NCBI GenBank assembly: GCA_017165825.1
Contig: CM029372.1
Span: 4,108,999-4,172,998, forward strand
Length of the DNA stretch: 64,000 nucleotides
DNA from: Hepsetus odoe
Taxonomy: Eukaryota > Chordata > Actinopteri > Characiformes > Hepsetidae
Reading direction: 5' to 3'
Shown here piece after piece: positions 24,439 to 36,981 of this stretch. The position numbers were made by a program, and so were the translations under genes. The notes under the pieces are model-generated. The model worked only from the letters and a program-made list of their open reading frames with translations, was not told the DNA's origin and searched no databases. Position 1 is the stretch's first letter; every line of letters begins with the position of its first letter.

Positions 24439-24498
<60 letters not shown>
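24000..24498. repeat. ~500-bp GA-rich purine tract
   Basis: Several (GA)n cores (24158-24217, 24340-24369, 24443-24498) in near-continuous purine. A G-run lies at 24036-24046. Confidence 0.95.
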
Positions 24499-24499
<1 letters not shown>

Positions 24500-24502
<3 letters not shown>

Positions 24503-25057
24503 CTAAGAGCTACAGTGCGACAGAGAGAACGTATCTGATGATGGTCTTCCTGTGTTGCTCATCACTGCAGTGGTCTTGTGTGTTTGAAGATCTGCCCACC
24601 TTGTAGATACACTTTGTTCACAGCACCTGCAACAAACACTACTGAACATCTGCACAGGACAACTCATAGACTGAGGTGCACAAAGCATCCTGCTACAAGA
24701 CATCCTGCTGTTTGAAGCAGTTTTGTTTTTCTCTGCTGATTACAAGAAGACACGTGAACCCAAATGCTTGTAATCTTGCTTCTGAATAACACCAAGAACA
24801 GTAAAGAGATCTAATCAGAAATCAAAAGATGTTTTTAGACCCCTTTGGCCTTTGAATCATATGATAAGATGACTCATGCTGAACAGAGCCTGGGACATTA
24901 ATCACTTAAAAAAAAAAAGTTGTATTTTAGGCTTAAAAGAATGAGTCAAAGTACAACCTATACTTTGTCAATGTTTGAATCTTTTAAACCTCTTCTGTTT
25001 ACAAACGCTCACTTAGACCCTTGAGCCTGACTGCTGCTTTATGGTGTGTGCTGTGAT
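24500..25057. other. no recognised feature
   Basis: Ordinary spacer DNA before the SINE. Confidence 0.5.
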
Positions 25058-25070
25058 GGTGGAGTCATCA

Positions 25071-25298
25071 GTCAGTCAGTCAGTCATTTTCTGCCTCTTG
25101 TCCCAAGCAGGGTTGCGGGGGAGTGCTGGAGTCCAACCCAGATCACACAGGGCGAGGACAGGTCACACCCTGGACAGGTCACCAACCCATCGCAGGGAGG
25201 AGCGTGATGGGGACGGCACCTTGCTCAAGGGTACCTCAGGGCAACCTATTGGGATGGGGTTCGAACCCCCGATCATGCTGCCAACGCCCTAACCGCTT
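25071..25298 (-). mobile_element. SINE (head X, tail 2) with 13-bp target duplication
   Basis: Minus strand: head ccaagcggttagggcgttgg, B box gggggttcgaaccccatccc, then the shared tail to gacaagaggcagaaaatgac ending in (TGAC)n. It is flanked by ggtggagtcatca at 25058-25070 and 25299-25311, so it inserted as one unit. Confidence 0.92.
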
Positions 25299-25644
25299 GG
25301 TGGAGTCATCAATCTGAAAATAGTGTGTAGCACCGATCTGCCGTCACATGCAAAAGTTTAAAACCCCCAAAAGACATGTTTGGATGATTTCCTAAGTGAA
25401 AAATAAGAACAGCTTATTATTGGGTGGGTTAGACATAAAGTCAGACATAAGTCATAACATTTTCACATGATGTGGTTAGATATGTGTTCTCACTCACTCG
25501 CTCACTCACTCACTCGCTCGCTCGCTCACTCACTCACTGCAGCACCATAATATAGATTCTATTTTATTTTCTATTTTAAAATTTTTTAAATCAGTCAACA
25601 AACAGTAACATTGACAGGTGCAAAATGTTGTTCTCTAGAGAAAA

Positions 25645-26285
25645 AAACAATGTTGTTATGAAGGCAAAGGGTGGTCACGCCAAATATTGATTTGAATTAG
25701 GTTTCTCTTACTTCCATTTTTGAACCGTTCTTTGTTTACAGCATTTTTTCCACACCTGCCTAAAACTTTTGCACAGTACTGTATATACAGCTTTCAGAAA
25801 TGGAAGTGTTAATCATTTATTTTCATCAGTCAACAAAATGCAGTGAATTAACAAAAGAGAAATCTAAATCAGATCAATATTTGGTGTGACCACCCATTGC
25901 CTTCAAAACAGCATCAATTCTTCTAGGTACACTTGCACACAGTTGTTGAAGGAACTCGGCTGGTAGGTTGTTCCAAACATCTTGGAGAACTAACCACAGA
26001 TCTTCTGTGGATGTAGCTTCCTCACATCCTCCTGTCTCTTCATGTGATCCAGACACACTGGATGATGTTGAGATCAGGGCTCTGTGGGGCCAGAAGAACT
26101 GATGCTGGTTTGAAGGCAAAAGGTAGAAACACCAAATACAGATTAGATTTAGATTTTTCTTTTGTTCGCTCACTTTGCATTTTGAAAATTGATAAAAATA
26201 AACAATCATTATTTATATTTCTGAAAGCATTCTTTGTTTACAGCATTTTTTCACACCTGCTTAAAACTTTTGCACAGTGCTGTAA
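25645..26285. mobile_element. Tc1-like fold-back element plus a half copy
   Basis: 25645-25785 is a right end (ggcaaagggtggtcacgcca to ttttgcacagtactgt). 25788-26285 is a fold-back element like the one at 4403, with both inverted arms and a minus-strand scrap encoding VWNNLPAEFLQQLCASVPRR. That scrap is the transposase C-terminus. The two parts share one tactgt/acagc junction. Confidence 0.85.
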
Positions 26286-26289
26286 ATGT

Positions 26290-26868
26290 GGCATGGGTTC
26301 AGCCAGGTGCTGGAAACATTCCTCACTGTCAGTGTTGCAGTGGTTTTGGTCCACATTGACTCGATCGCATCACGTAGGTGCTGCATATTTGTTTGCTGCA
26401 CATCTGATGACTGATATGAAGCTTTTGTTCTATCACATCCCAGAGGTGTGGATTGGGTGAATGTGGAGACCATTTGAGAACAATGAACTTATCATCCTGT
26501 TCAAAAAATATACAAAGTACTACAATGCCCAGACTGTGCCAAGAAAGTATGCCTTGCACCATGACACCATTACCACCAGCCTGATCTGCTGAAACAAGGA
26601 AGGATGGATCCATGCTTTTATGTTGTCAACAAATTCTGTCCTACCATGCAGCATAAATCGTGACTTATCAGACCAGGCACTGTTTTTCCAATCTATTATA
26701 GAGGAGTTTTGATAAGTCCGTGCAAATAGATTGCCTCAGCTGCCTGTTCTTAGCTGACAGAAGTAGCAACTGGTGTGGACTTCTGCTGCTGTAGCCCATC
26801 TGCTTCAAAGTTCAAAACGCTGCACATTCAGAGGTGATCTTTCACACATCTCAGTTGCAACAAGTGGG
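26290..26868 (-). mobile_element. Tc1-like transposon remnant (fourth type)
   Basis: Minus-strand words: RDAIESMWTKTTATL, LWDVIEQKLHISHQM, FEQDDKFIVLKWSPHSPN (equivalent of LKWPPQSPDLNPIEHLWDV). Further right, gcctcagctgcctgttctta and ggtgtggacttctgctgctg are conserved words of this fish element. The catalytic Asp/Glu block is decayed. Confidence 0.8.
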
Positions 26869-26873
26869 TATTT

Positions 26874-27098
26874 AAGTGAAAGTGACTTTTTGTTGTTGTG
26901 AAATTCAACAAAATGCAGCCTCTGCTTTTCACTCATACACACTCTTGCAGCAGGAGGCAGCCATATCAAGCACAAGGGGAGCACCGATGGGGACAGTATC
27001 TTGCTCAACGGCAACTCAGGGCAACCTGCTTGTCTAGGATTTGAACCCACAACCTTCTGATCCCAGGATCAACTTCCTAACCACTAGACTACCGCTTG
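26874..27098 (-). mobile_element. full-length SINE (head X, tail 1)
   Basis: Tail aagtgaaagtgactttttgt, middle cttgcagcaggaggcagcca, B box aggatttgaacccacaacct (sense on minus), head ccactagactaccgct. Confidence 0.88.
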
Positions 27099-27099
27099 A

Positions 27100-28085
27100 A
27101 TTATTTGTCGGCTTTAGCTCAGACAAATAGATCAGCTCAGACCTGTCCAGCCATGCCCTTCTGACCTCTGGAAATATCAAAGCACTCACTATACATTTTC
27201 CACTTTTTATGTATATGTGTGTATACATTCAAACATAACAAATCATTCACATGGACAGGCATGGAATACTATTTTGTATCAAGAAAGTGATTCCATAGCA
27301 AAAAAAAACAAAAAAAAAAAAAACGACTGTGTGTGCGCATGCATGCATGTATGTGTGTTTGCGTGCATGCGTTTGTGTCTTTGTGTATTATGACCTTTCA
27401 CAAAAACACAATTTGCTATTTGATATTAATAAAAAATAAAATGTAAAATATCAATAATAATATTTGCTGTGATCCATCCGATTCATTACATTTAAAACTT
27501 TGCAAGAACTCACACACTCATAACTGTGTTTACCAGCAATGAGTGTAGATCCTCTTTCTCCCTTTATAATGGAAATCGGGTGGCCCCTTTACAATCTACA
27601 AACAAATAGTGGAGTCCAATCGAAAATTCAAATGTCTCACATTGAAGAATTTAGTTTTCCAAACATCTACCACAAAGCCTGAAGTAAGGAATTAGCGGAG
27701 GAATCACAAGCCTCATCAGAGCAGTAGAGGTTTGATACTTCAGTTGGCTTTCCTTCGAGGTCAGAAGACATGGTCTCCACAAAACCCAAGAGTCCACTGT
27801 TTTATCTTCAAAACGGCCATGTAAAATTAGTATCTCCAGGGAAACAAAAGGCCCTGGAGAAAGATCGGCTCTGTGGGCACTTAGTCTGAGCCAGGCTGGT
27901 ACAAGAATCCTGCGGTGTCTAGCTTATCCAGGCATGACATATAACTGATCAGTCAAAGAGAAAAACCTTGAATATGTATAGATGGAAATACAAGAATGAA
28001 CTACTTGTGTTGAGTCTGTTAGATTTTGAAAAGGCTGTATGGAGAATATTAATTCTGTTAAATTGAACAAAACAGAATATTTTCT
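27100..28085. other. no recognised feature
   Basis: Poly-A near 27299-27324 and an ATGCATGC/GTGT stretch near 27326-27385. No exon recognised. Confidence 0.5.
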
Positions 28086-28160
28086 GGGGCAGCGGTGGCC
28101 TAGTGTGCTGTGCTGTGACCCCCCCAATGACAAGGGATGTCACTTTCACTATTTTATTTT
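28086..28160 (+). mobile_element. SINE with most of the body deleted
   Basis: ggggcagcggtggcctagtg (head) is followed at once by tgctgtgctgtgaccccccc and gtcactttcact (tail 1). About 150 bp of the consensus between A box and tail is missing. Confidence 0.85.
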
Positions 28161-29190
28161 AAAGGTAAAACATTAAGCAAGGAGTAAAGTAACACACAAA
28201 ATCGACACTCTAAAGACGGAAATCAACAAATGACTTCTTTACAAGCGCTGCCATTCCTGATAAAGCCTGAGTGGACTGATAAATAAGTACCATTAGCAGT
28301 AATGCCTCTCAGTATTATTGAGCACTTTAGACAGATCAAACTGATTTAGTCCCCTAAGCAGTGGACGGTATGTTCCAAATGCACTTTGAATATATTGCTT
28401 CTCTGTGTATTATAATATTGCACTATTTATAAAACTCAGGACAGTATTCAGTATTGTGTCCAACCTCTTTTCTGGATATGAAGCTTGGCTTATTTGGGAA
28501 TATATGAGGAATTTTTTTTTTGACCAAAGTATCGGTTGAGAAGTCTGTATATTTATATATATATGCTTGTAAAACTCTCAGTCCACTCTGAGGTCTGTTT
28601 TGTGTCCTGTTGCTGTCAGTGAAAGAAACTTGGACACAGTCCATTTGTAAGCCACTTCATGGTCAAATGCATTAAAGAAGATAAGGAAATATGGTTTCAG
28701 CAAGCCTTTGTCTCAAACCATAGTGCCGATTTGGCAGAAAACAGACCAAATCCTCAAGCCACAGAGATGAAAGGTCTGTGGGCAGGCTGGTTTTGTCTTT
28801 TGGGAAAAAAAAAGGACAACACAGTTGCTGTCTCGCTCCCTTTTTCACTGGGCTCTCCATAGAAGATCATTTCTTTCCTAATCATTGCAGAGTGTGCATG
28901 AGTACACGCATCTAATACATCTCAGTTATCAAGCTCCTACCAGTTGGGTAGCAGCGGGTAAGTTGATGGTGTTTCCTAATTGCCGTTCTAAAACTGGAAT
29001 TTTTTTTTTCTTCATTTCAGTCAAGCTGCAGATCTTTTTAGACAAAGAAGCAGGAAACGCTATACAGAGGCAGCAGCACTTCAGCGTGTTATTTCTACCC
29101 ACACCTGCTCCACACCACTCACTGACCGCTGCACTTTTAATGCATACCACGACACACAATCAAATGTTTATGACGTTGCTTTACAGTCCA
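28161..29190. other. no recognised feature
   Basis: AT-rich DNA with small unremarkable frames on both strands. Confidence 0.5.
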
Positions 29191-29199
29191 CAAGATATT

Positions 29200-29445
29200 T
29201 TACATTTCTCTGCTGAACGGGGCGGCTGGAGAAGACTGACACTTTTAATAATGCCTCGGCCGTTAATATTATGGCCAATTTCCTGCCTCCAGTCAGTAAA
29301 ATATGTAATTTCATATTGTGTGTGTCCTCGTAGTAGTTTCCCCCAGTCACTCTGCAAATACAAACGGGCCTTTTTATTAAAGGCAAATACTGGACGTGGT
29401 GTAATTGGGCCAATTTGAAATGTCCCTAAGCTCCATCTAGCACTA
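29200..29445. other. possible conserved non-coding element
   Basis: Even-composition, repeat-free block with TAAT/ATTA words and long unrepeated runs such as gcctcggccgttaatattat and gtgtaattgggccaatttga. No frame signal. A guess from texture only. Confidence 0.25.
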
Positions 29446-29877
29446 AGCAGCCCTTAACAGCCATGTAGTATATCACATTCTGCAGAAGGAGTTGTTTTAA
29501 TATCAGTAATAAACAGCGTACCAGGCTGACGGGGCTTGCTCTCTGGAGAGAAGATGATGGAAGCTGGTTGGAAGAGAGTCTCCAATCATCTACAGCTGCT
29601 TTCATGGTTCACTCCTGGGTGAAGCAGAGCTACTGAAGTGACAATTCAGTAGAAACCCCATTTTCACCAAAGTCCCCGAAATGTAATCAGTTAGCCGAGA
29701 AAAGCTTGGTGCCTGATGTGTGTTGACATTCCTTCCTGGAGTTAGGAGGCAAAAAGCTTCTTCTGCTTCTTCTTCTGCATTAGTCTTCTTGTACTGTTAG
29801 GGGTAAGCAAAGTGGATCATCCATTTTCATTTCTTCTGGCATCTTCCTCTTTCACACTCACCATGACAGCATGTTAT

Positions 29878-30120
29878 GTGAAAGTGACTATTTGTCGTTG
29901 TGAACCACAGCACAGCACAAAGTGAAGCACAACAAAATGCATCCTCTGTATTTAACCCACACACATGCTTGCAGCAGGGGGCAGCTATGTCCAGTGCCCT
30001 GGGAGCAGTGATGGGGACGGTACCTTGATCAAGGGTAACTCAGCTCAACCTATTGACCTGGGATTGAAACCTTTGACCTTCCAGTTCTTGGGCCTAGTTC
30101 CTAAACACTAGGCCTCCCCA
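29878..30120 (-). mobile_element. full-length SINE (head X, tail 1)
   Basis: Tail gtgaaagtgactatttgtcg, middle cttgcagcagggggcagcta, agcagtgatggggacggtac, head aaacactaggcctcccca (reverse). Confidence 0.9.
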
Positions 30121-30250
30121 ATATGCAATACTTTATGCAATATTATAAATACAATTCTAAAAAGTTAAATGAAGCTTAGTTATTACTTATTGACCTTACC
30201 TATGTATAAGTTGGATTCAATGTTATTGGAAGTAACCTTTAAAAAAAATA

Positions 30251-30460
30251 AAGTGGCCACATGATCGGTAGATCGGGGGTTCGAACCCCTTCCCAATAGG
30301 TTGCCCTGAGGTACCCTTGAGCAAGGTGCCGTCCCCGTCCCGCTCCTCCCTGCGATGGGCTGGCGACCTGTCCAGGGTGCGTCCCCCGTCCTCGTGCTGG
30401 GTTGGACGCCAGCACTCCCCCGCGACCCCGTTTGGGACAAGCGGCAGATAATGAATGGAC
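30251..30460 (+). mobile_element. SINE (head X, tail 2)
   Basis: B box gggggttcgaaccccttccc, ttgccctgaggtacccttga, then directly cctgcgatgggctggcgacc, ending gggacaagcggcagataatg with an ATGAATGG tail. Same head-tail junction as 25071 and 57860. Confidence 0.9.
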
Positions 30461-30469
30461 ATTTATTCA

Positions 30470-32900
30470 TTTTTTGTTTCACAAATTAGTTTAGAATCCC
30501 TGAAAGGTTATACAGTGCTTGCTACCACTTATTTGAGTCAATGTTCTTAAGTCCACTTGAATGAGAATGAAAATAATGAACAGGTTAAGTTAATAATATT
30601 AATGGCAATTATATATAATAAGTTATTAGTGGCAGCCTTACTGCTCATTAGCACCATTAATGTTAACTTAGATGAACTATAGTAGTTAACAGGACATCTC
30701 AGTAAAACATGCACATGACAGCTAATAAAATGACACAAATATCATTGCAAAAGCAGTAAGAAAAATGAAAGCAAGAAGAAAATAGTAAACAAGGTCAACT
30801 ATTTAGTAAGATAAATTAGCCAGTTATTAAAAGCAGACGTTTGTACAGATTTTGGAAGGCATATTTGGCAGCCGTTGCCATTTTCTTTAGTTCAGTGGAA
30901 AATGAATGATGGTGTGAGACTGGATGGATGATGTTCCTCGAATGTCCTCTCTTCATCTCCAATAAACTTTTTGGAGGATCTGAACATTTCAGAGCTGAAC
31001 TGTAGCACTGCTGAACTTTGATAGGCTTTCAAGGTCTGACAGCCTAAAGCAGAAACACTTTGTAACTCTTCTAAAATTGTCAAATTACTTAAACACTATT
31101 TAATTTTACTCTAAAACTACCATTACAGGGAAAAAAGTAAGAAAAAATACTACAATGAGTGTAAATGTGATTCTTTGCTCATGCAGTCTCAACGGCCTAA
31201 GCATCAGCTTTACCATGTTGATAATGGCTCTTGCAAATGTTGTTTAAACTTCTCTTCCTTGTTTAAATTGTGAAAGTTTGATTTATCGCTGAACTATTTC
31301 TTTAATATTGGCCACCGATACCCTGTGAGTAGCACAGGGAGTATTCCTAGCATACACAATGGGTTGAGAATCTTTGGCAGGCGAAAGAGCTAACTAATGG
31401 AGTGGTGTGATAATCAATGGAACTTATGTGATTATATAGATAGATCTCTGTATTATGGTGGCAATGTTGGAATTGGCCTCTGTCTTATCCTTCGATGACT
31501 GAGTGGTGCCACAGGGGAGAGATCGCAACCTCTGGTTTCAGACTCTTTTAATGCAAATTTAAAGGGAATATTTTTGGCAGCGGGACAAATGCAAGGCAAA
31601 GCAATCTTTGCTGAAGAGAAGCAGAGATCTGCAGCAGCTTCAAAGAAACACAGCTTCTCCGCTAATAATGATAAACCTTTTTTATTTGGAATATACTAGA
31701 ACAGAAATTGACACAATTCTGGGATTATAAATAGTTCTTTTTCTGTATAACGTTATCATACAAATGTACACATTTGATTCAGGCAAAGCAAAGATCCAGA
31801 AAAGAGTATTAAAGCACAGAGACGGACGAGAAGCCCACGATCATCTAGCCTGTGGAGGCTGGTCACTAGAGGTTGATTAGAGTTGATTGGCTTAGGGCCA
31901 TAAGCGTAAGTTTACTTGCAAAGGCGCCAGTCGACAGCCTCTTGAAGGACTGTAGAAGAGTGAACCAATTCACTAAAAATAGGTTTCGAGAACCTTTGCA
32001 GAGAAGGTCCAAGAAGAGAAAAACCCAGAGAAAAAGCACCATCATCACCATCATCTGCATCCAAAAAACACGTTCAGTAACATTTTGCAATTGTTCCATT
32101 CCTGAGGTGACAGCATGTGATTGTGGCACTTTTGCAAACAACTGCATCAAAAGTGTGTACTCCCTCTACTTTCTTCTAGAAAGCATCAAGGAATCTAGTC
32201 TTCCTCTCTTTATTCTAGGCAGCATTTCAGGGCCATCTAAATGCATCATAAAGTAGTTTTACTCATAACATTGTACCCTGTACCCAGTTCTTCATTTTCT
32301 ATTGGTCTCATTTGTGCTCACAGCTTACATTTCATCCTACAAGCCTGATGGACCCTTCATACATTACAAGATGACCGAAGCTACAAATTTGATGGGACAC
32401 TCCAATATTTCTGAATGTGTAAACCCTAACGCACTAGAGTTGATGTTTGGATCTTCAGCAATAAAAGCTGCAGCAAGTAACCAAACACTGCTGAACACCA
32501 ACAGCAGTGGATGCAGGGTCACTAGATGTTTGACCCTCAAAGCCTGGTGAGCTGTTCCTACAAGAGACATTCCAAACTCAGAGGACTTCAGAAAAGACGG
32601 CCCTCCAGACTAACTACTAGCGAGGAAGAGTCCCAACCAAATGCTGTCTCCTCAAGAGAAAGGCAGTAACATTGAGACCAAGTGTCTTAACACAGTCAAA
32701 CACCAAGAGCAGTAAACATCCTAACGTCACACAAACACACCATGGTAATAGCGTGCACAAGCACACAAACACACAAAGGTTAGTACTCCCCCTTCCATCA
32801 CAATACATGCAGACCAGAAAGAGCATATAAAAAGTGTGTGATGTGTGAAGAGCTTTGCTTTTAAAGGTTTAACTGTCATCACATGTTGATAAAGGTTTGC
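30470..32900. other. no recognised gene; possible old DNA element at ~31870-32690
   Basis: The opposing open frames at 31873-32256 (+) and 31866-32150 (-), and 32302-32550 (+) and 32364-32570 (-), have no splice signals or recognised domain. Their density suggests a decayed repeat. Confidence 0.35.
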
Positions 32901-32906
32901 TGTTTT

Positions 32907-32910
<4 letters not shown>

Positions 32911-32996
<86 letters not shown>
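32911..32996. repeat. (GA)n microsatellite
   Basis: About 42 GA units with one AA interruption. Confidence 0.97.
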
Positions 32997-33605
32997 TGGC
33001 ACTTCTAGTATTGATCTCCAGTAGATACAGAACCTGAAGTCAAAGCTTTATCATATTGTGGTCTTGACACATAACATCGATACAATTGATGATGCAAATT
33101 TATGTGGTACAATGATTCTCAAATCTCTTAACTAAACAGTCACACACTCACTGATATGTCATGAAGGATGGTCTATATGGCACTGTAACATTTGACAGAT
33201 GACATTAAATAGCCGGGGTAATAAATAATAAAATAATCGATCTAATACTCTTAAAAATATAGATGCCAGAGGGGAGCATTTTCATTGAAAAACCATCCTT
33301 AGTTTCTTAAAGCAACTGTTCTTGAACTAGTCCTCAGATAGTCTGGGAGGTTTAAGATCCACTGCTCTAAAAAATGTTGATGACTCTAAAACAAAATGCA
33401 GTGTAAATTGATGGCGTGCAGCATAAAGCCTATTTATCTATTAAATCAATTTAAACAGAAAAGCAATGCATTTAAAAACAATGCATGTCAGTAAAACTAT
33501 GTTTTTTAATGTTTAACAACAAAAATAATCCCACATTTCACCTTTTGGCATCTTTATTTTTTAAGTTCTTAAAAGAAAGCACTGAATAATTCCCAGAACT
33601 TTTTA
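32997..33605. other. no recognised feature
   Basis: AT-rich spacer. Confidence 0.5.
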
Positions 33606-33609
33606 GCAC

Positions 33610-33905
33610 AAACTCATGGCAGTAGGAAACAGAGAACAGAAAACTTGCGTTTACTCAGCATGACTCAAGAAGGCATGCCTAATTACAGTGCATTCATCGA
33701 TAGCAATGCTGCATTTCTTAATAATGGGCATGCCACATTAGCATCACAGATGGAAACTGTGCATCAGATGGTCCTGACCACCCATTTCTGTTGAATTTCC
33801 CTGCACGTCAGAGACCTTCAAACTCGATTAATCAGGGCAATTCATTTTGCCAACTGAAACTTTCATCATGGCCAATTAGGAGGCCTGCAGCCAATATAAT
33901 TAAAA
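33610..33905. other. possible conserved non-coding element
   Basis: Repeat-free block rich in homeodomain-like TAAT/ATTA words (ctaattacagtgcattcatc, actcgattaatcagggcaat, ggccaattaggaggcctgca, gccaatataattaaaa) and an inverted pair aaggcatgcc/gggcatgcca. No coding signal. The call rests on texture only. Confidence 0.3.
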
Positions 33906-35335
33906 AACAACACCCTGTGTGTCCACAGGGCAGGTACCTCAGCTCAGACTGCATATATTCCAATTAAACTATCATCACATGAAGTGTAACACACACCAGC
34001 CGGGTATCTAGTGCTTCCCTCCACACCAAATCACACAAATGCAGCAAAGAATGCAAAGAAAAGAGCGACCATAACCGAACTAAGAACTATCCAGTGATTT
34101 GCTACAGATTGTCATTTTGTACTTTCCTATAGAAACATGCACACAATGAACAATACTATTAGGCAGCAAAAAAATCCCGTTCGTTTATTTTCATTTGATT
34201 ATTGGGTTGTGTTTTGGATTCTAGAGTTTGGTCCTATGTTCATCGAGGCACACAGATCTAGTTACACTGAAACTAAGTTACTTAATTCGAACCAGTACAT
34301 TGTTTCCTCATGAATAAAAGAAATTCCATCAAAGTTTTATCATTTAGTTTACTTTCTTTAGGCAACGACTGCACTAAAATACTGTAATCATGTCGAAGTA
34401 TGTACATACTTGAAAGAATGCATTTGTCAGTGTAGAATCTGTAAAATTTGGCAGTTTTCCAGCCATTAGAAAATCAGAACTGGGGGGGTATTACATTTTA
34501 CAACCTGCCACCAGTGAAATGACTAGAAATTGATTAAATTGCACAAGTACAGACAGAAAACAGCTTTGCATTATGATATTAATAGACCTAAAATGAATAT
34601 ACACTAGTCGTAATACTCGAAATGTTTGCCTGCGATTATTGCAGCAGTGTCCTAGAAATTCAATCCTAGAACGTACAGCAAAAGAAATGTCCTGGCATTT
34701 CCAGCAATGTCAGTGTTGTTTTGCACATCATGTGTACACTCTAGGAGCTTTAATGCTTTAATTTGATTCTTGAGGTCTGTACTATGGGTCATTATCCAGA
34801 GAGAAGTGCTATTTCCCAAAAGTTTCTAATGTAAGAAAGCCTAAGTGGACCGTGGAGCTTTACCACTCTATTTTAACAAAATCTTCAAAGCCTAATGTCA
34901 TGGCCAGGTGGGTTTGGGACTCTAAACAGGGCATTAGATTTCCTGGGCTGGGCTCCATTGCATAACATTATATTGCGGAACAATGAAACCAACATGTCTC
35001 AGAAACACCCTCCAACGTTTCAAAAGGTTTTCCTGTACAGCACATCAAGGCACACAGCAAAGATAAAATCATTTATAAGAAATCCTAAACCCAAAAGACA
35101 GAGAAAAGAGAATATAATAAATAGAAAAGTCACCTGGAAATGAAAACCAATTTCCATATTACTGAAACAGTTTTCTGTCATATTCAGCTTCTGTTTAATT
35201 TTTATTTAATGCCTGATTCAAGTTCTTTGAGGGGGAGGAGAGAAAATCAGTTGTAAAACCTCTGTTCAATATGGTATCACATATAAAGATTCAGTCGTAT
35301 GTTTTTTTGTTACTCGTCATTACTAAACATCAGCC
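33906..35335. other. no recognised feature
   Basis: AT-rich single-copy-looking DNA. Small frames only. Confidence 0.5.
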
Positions 35336-35337
35336 AA

Positions 35338-35340
<3 letters not shown>

Positions 35341-35390
<50 letters not shown>
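35341..35390. repeat. (CA)n microsatellite
   Basis: About 25 uninterrupted CA units. Confidence 0.97.
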
Positions 35391-35392
<2 letters not shown>

Positions 35393-35944
35393 TGCAATAA
35401 CACCCTTCTTTATCAAACAAACAGGTGTTGCTATGCCTTTCACACACAACTAAATATCTCAATCTTTTCATTATAAAACTAGCTGGAGAAACTACAGTGC
35501 AGGCCCACACAGAGCGAGGTGCATGGAGTGCTATATACCTGTCCACAGTGGGTGGAGATAAACTGTTCTGAGGAGCATGGATTAGGGGCCTAAACATCAG
35601 TAATGACTACAGGATAGGAGGACAGAGCAGTAAGCCACAAGTGAAAAGAAAAAGACTCCACAGGCACTGAGGTGGACAGCATTAGGACACAGACCCCTGA
35701 AGTCAAGTGCCATTTTGTTGTCGCTAAAAATGAAGACTGTAGGTCTAATCCATTTTTCCCAACAAGAAAAAAAAATAGTCAATTAGAAAACTGGCCCTAG
35801 GTGATTTTGACATGCATGCTTTAAGCCAGCTTACACTCCCAGCAAAGTAAACCAAGTCTAAAATCAGCACTCAGCCTGAACAGCAATATGCCCTCTACGG
35901 AAATGCTAATGCACGTCTTAATTACTGCTTATTTGCTGAATTTT

Positions 35945-36175
35945 AGCAGTGTTCTAGTGGTTAGGCACTAGGCCTCATAATTAGAAGGTCATGGGTTTGA
36001 ATCCCAGACCAGTAGGTAACCCCGAGGCACCCTTGAACAAGGTACCATCCCTATCATTGCTCCTTGGATGCTGGATTTGGCTGCTCTCTGCTGCATGGTG
36101 TGAATGGGTTAAATGCAGCATTTTATTATGATTCACTGTGTTTAGATAGCAAATTGTCACCTTCACTTTCACCAT
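35945..36175 (+). mobile_element. SINE (head X, tail 1)
   Basis: gttctagtggttaggcacta A box, gggtttgaatcccagaccag B box, ggtaaccccgaggcaccctt, gtgtgaatgggttaaatgca, tail gtcaccttcactttcacc. Confidence 0.9.
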
Positions 36176-36666
36176 TTAGGAAAAATAAAAAAATAACAAA
36201 TAACTTATATCTACAAAAACTTGAGAAGAAAAACACACAAATAAGTTTGTCCTCAGAGAATTAAGTGGAATTTTGTCCTCAGAAAATCATAAAACATGCT
36301 TAATCTGACCAGACCTTTGACAGCAGCTTCTCAACCTGTAACTTGTCAAAGTCACTTAACTGCCACCATTTGGCTGCCAAACTAAGGATGTCAATTAAAT
36401 TAATTCAGAGAAATGTTGCCATCTAAAATATGTGCAGCAATATTCCAACCTCAAATTATTATATTTTTCAAGGAAAATAAACCCAGACCAGGACTCATTA
36501 GGATTAACACAATAAATATGACAACATGACTTTAGAGGACTGAACTGGGATTTTAACATTTCTTAGCATTCCTTGATTTACCTTTTCCAAAATGGACAAA
36601 GTCTAGCCAGAGAAATGAAAAATTCTAGGGGTATAAATTGTGCCTATGAAAGTAAAATATATTCAC

Positions 36667-36672
36667 TTTATT
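36667..36672 (-). terminator. possible polyadenylation signal AATAAA
   Basis: AATAAA on the minus strand about 310 nt past the stop of the 36982-37190 candidate exon. The hexamer is common by chance in AT-rich DNA, so this is only supportive. Confidence 0.2.
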
Positions 36673-36981
36673 ACACTGAGCAATTAGCTACTATGAGATG
36701 CTCAATGAAACAAACAAAAAAAAACAGATCTTAAAAAAGTGATACAGTACACAGGCATAGGAGAAAGCACTGTATTTGGCAGTGGTCAGTTATAGTTGGT
36801 ATACTTTTTTTAGGGTGGAACATGGGTAGAGGATCTGTGGTTTTGCTGGGGCAAAGGTAAGGTTGTCCACCCTGTTGCCCACGTGGGCTGAGACTGGCCT
36901 CAGAGTTCAGGGGTAGAAGGTCTCTCATTTATCTCATTTATCATCTGTTGATGCACCGTGACTCCCAGAGTGAACACTTCA

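Noticed and set aside
31866..32256. Overlapping frames on both strands (127 and 94 codons)
   Set aside because: No domain, codon bias or splice sites; probably a decayed repeat.
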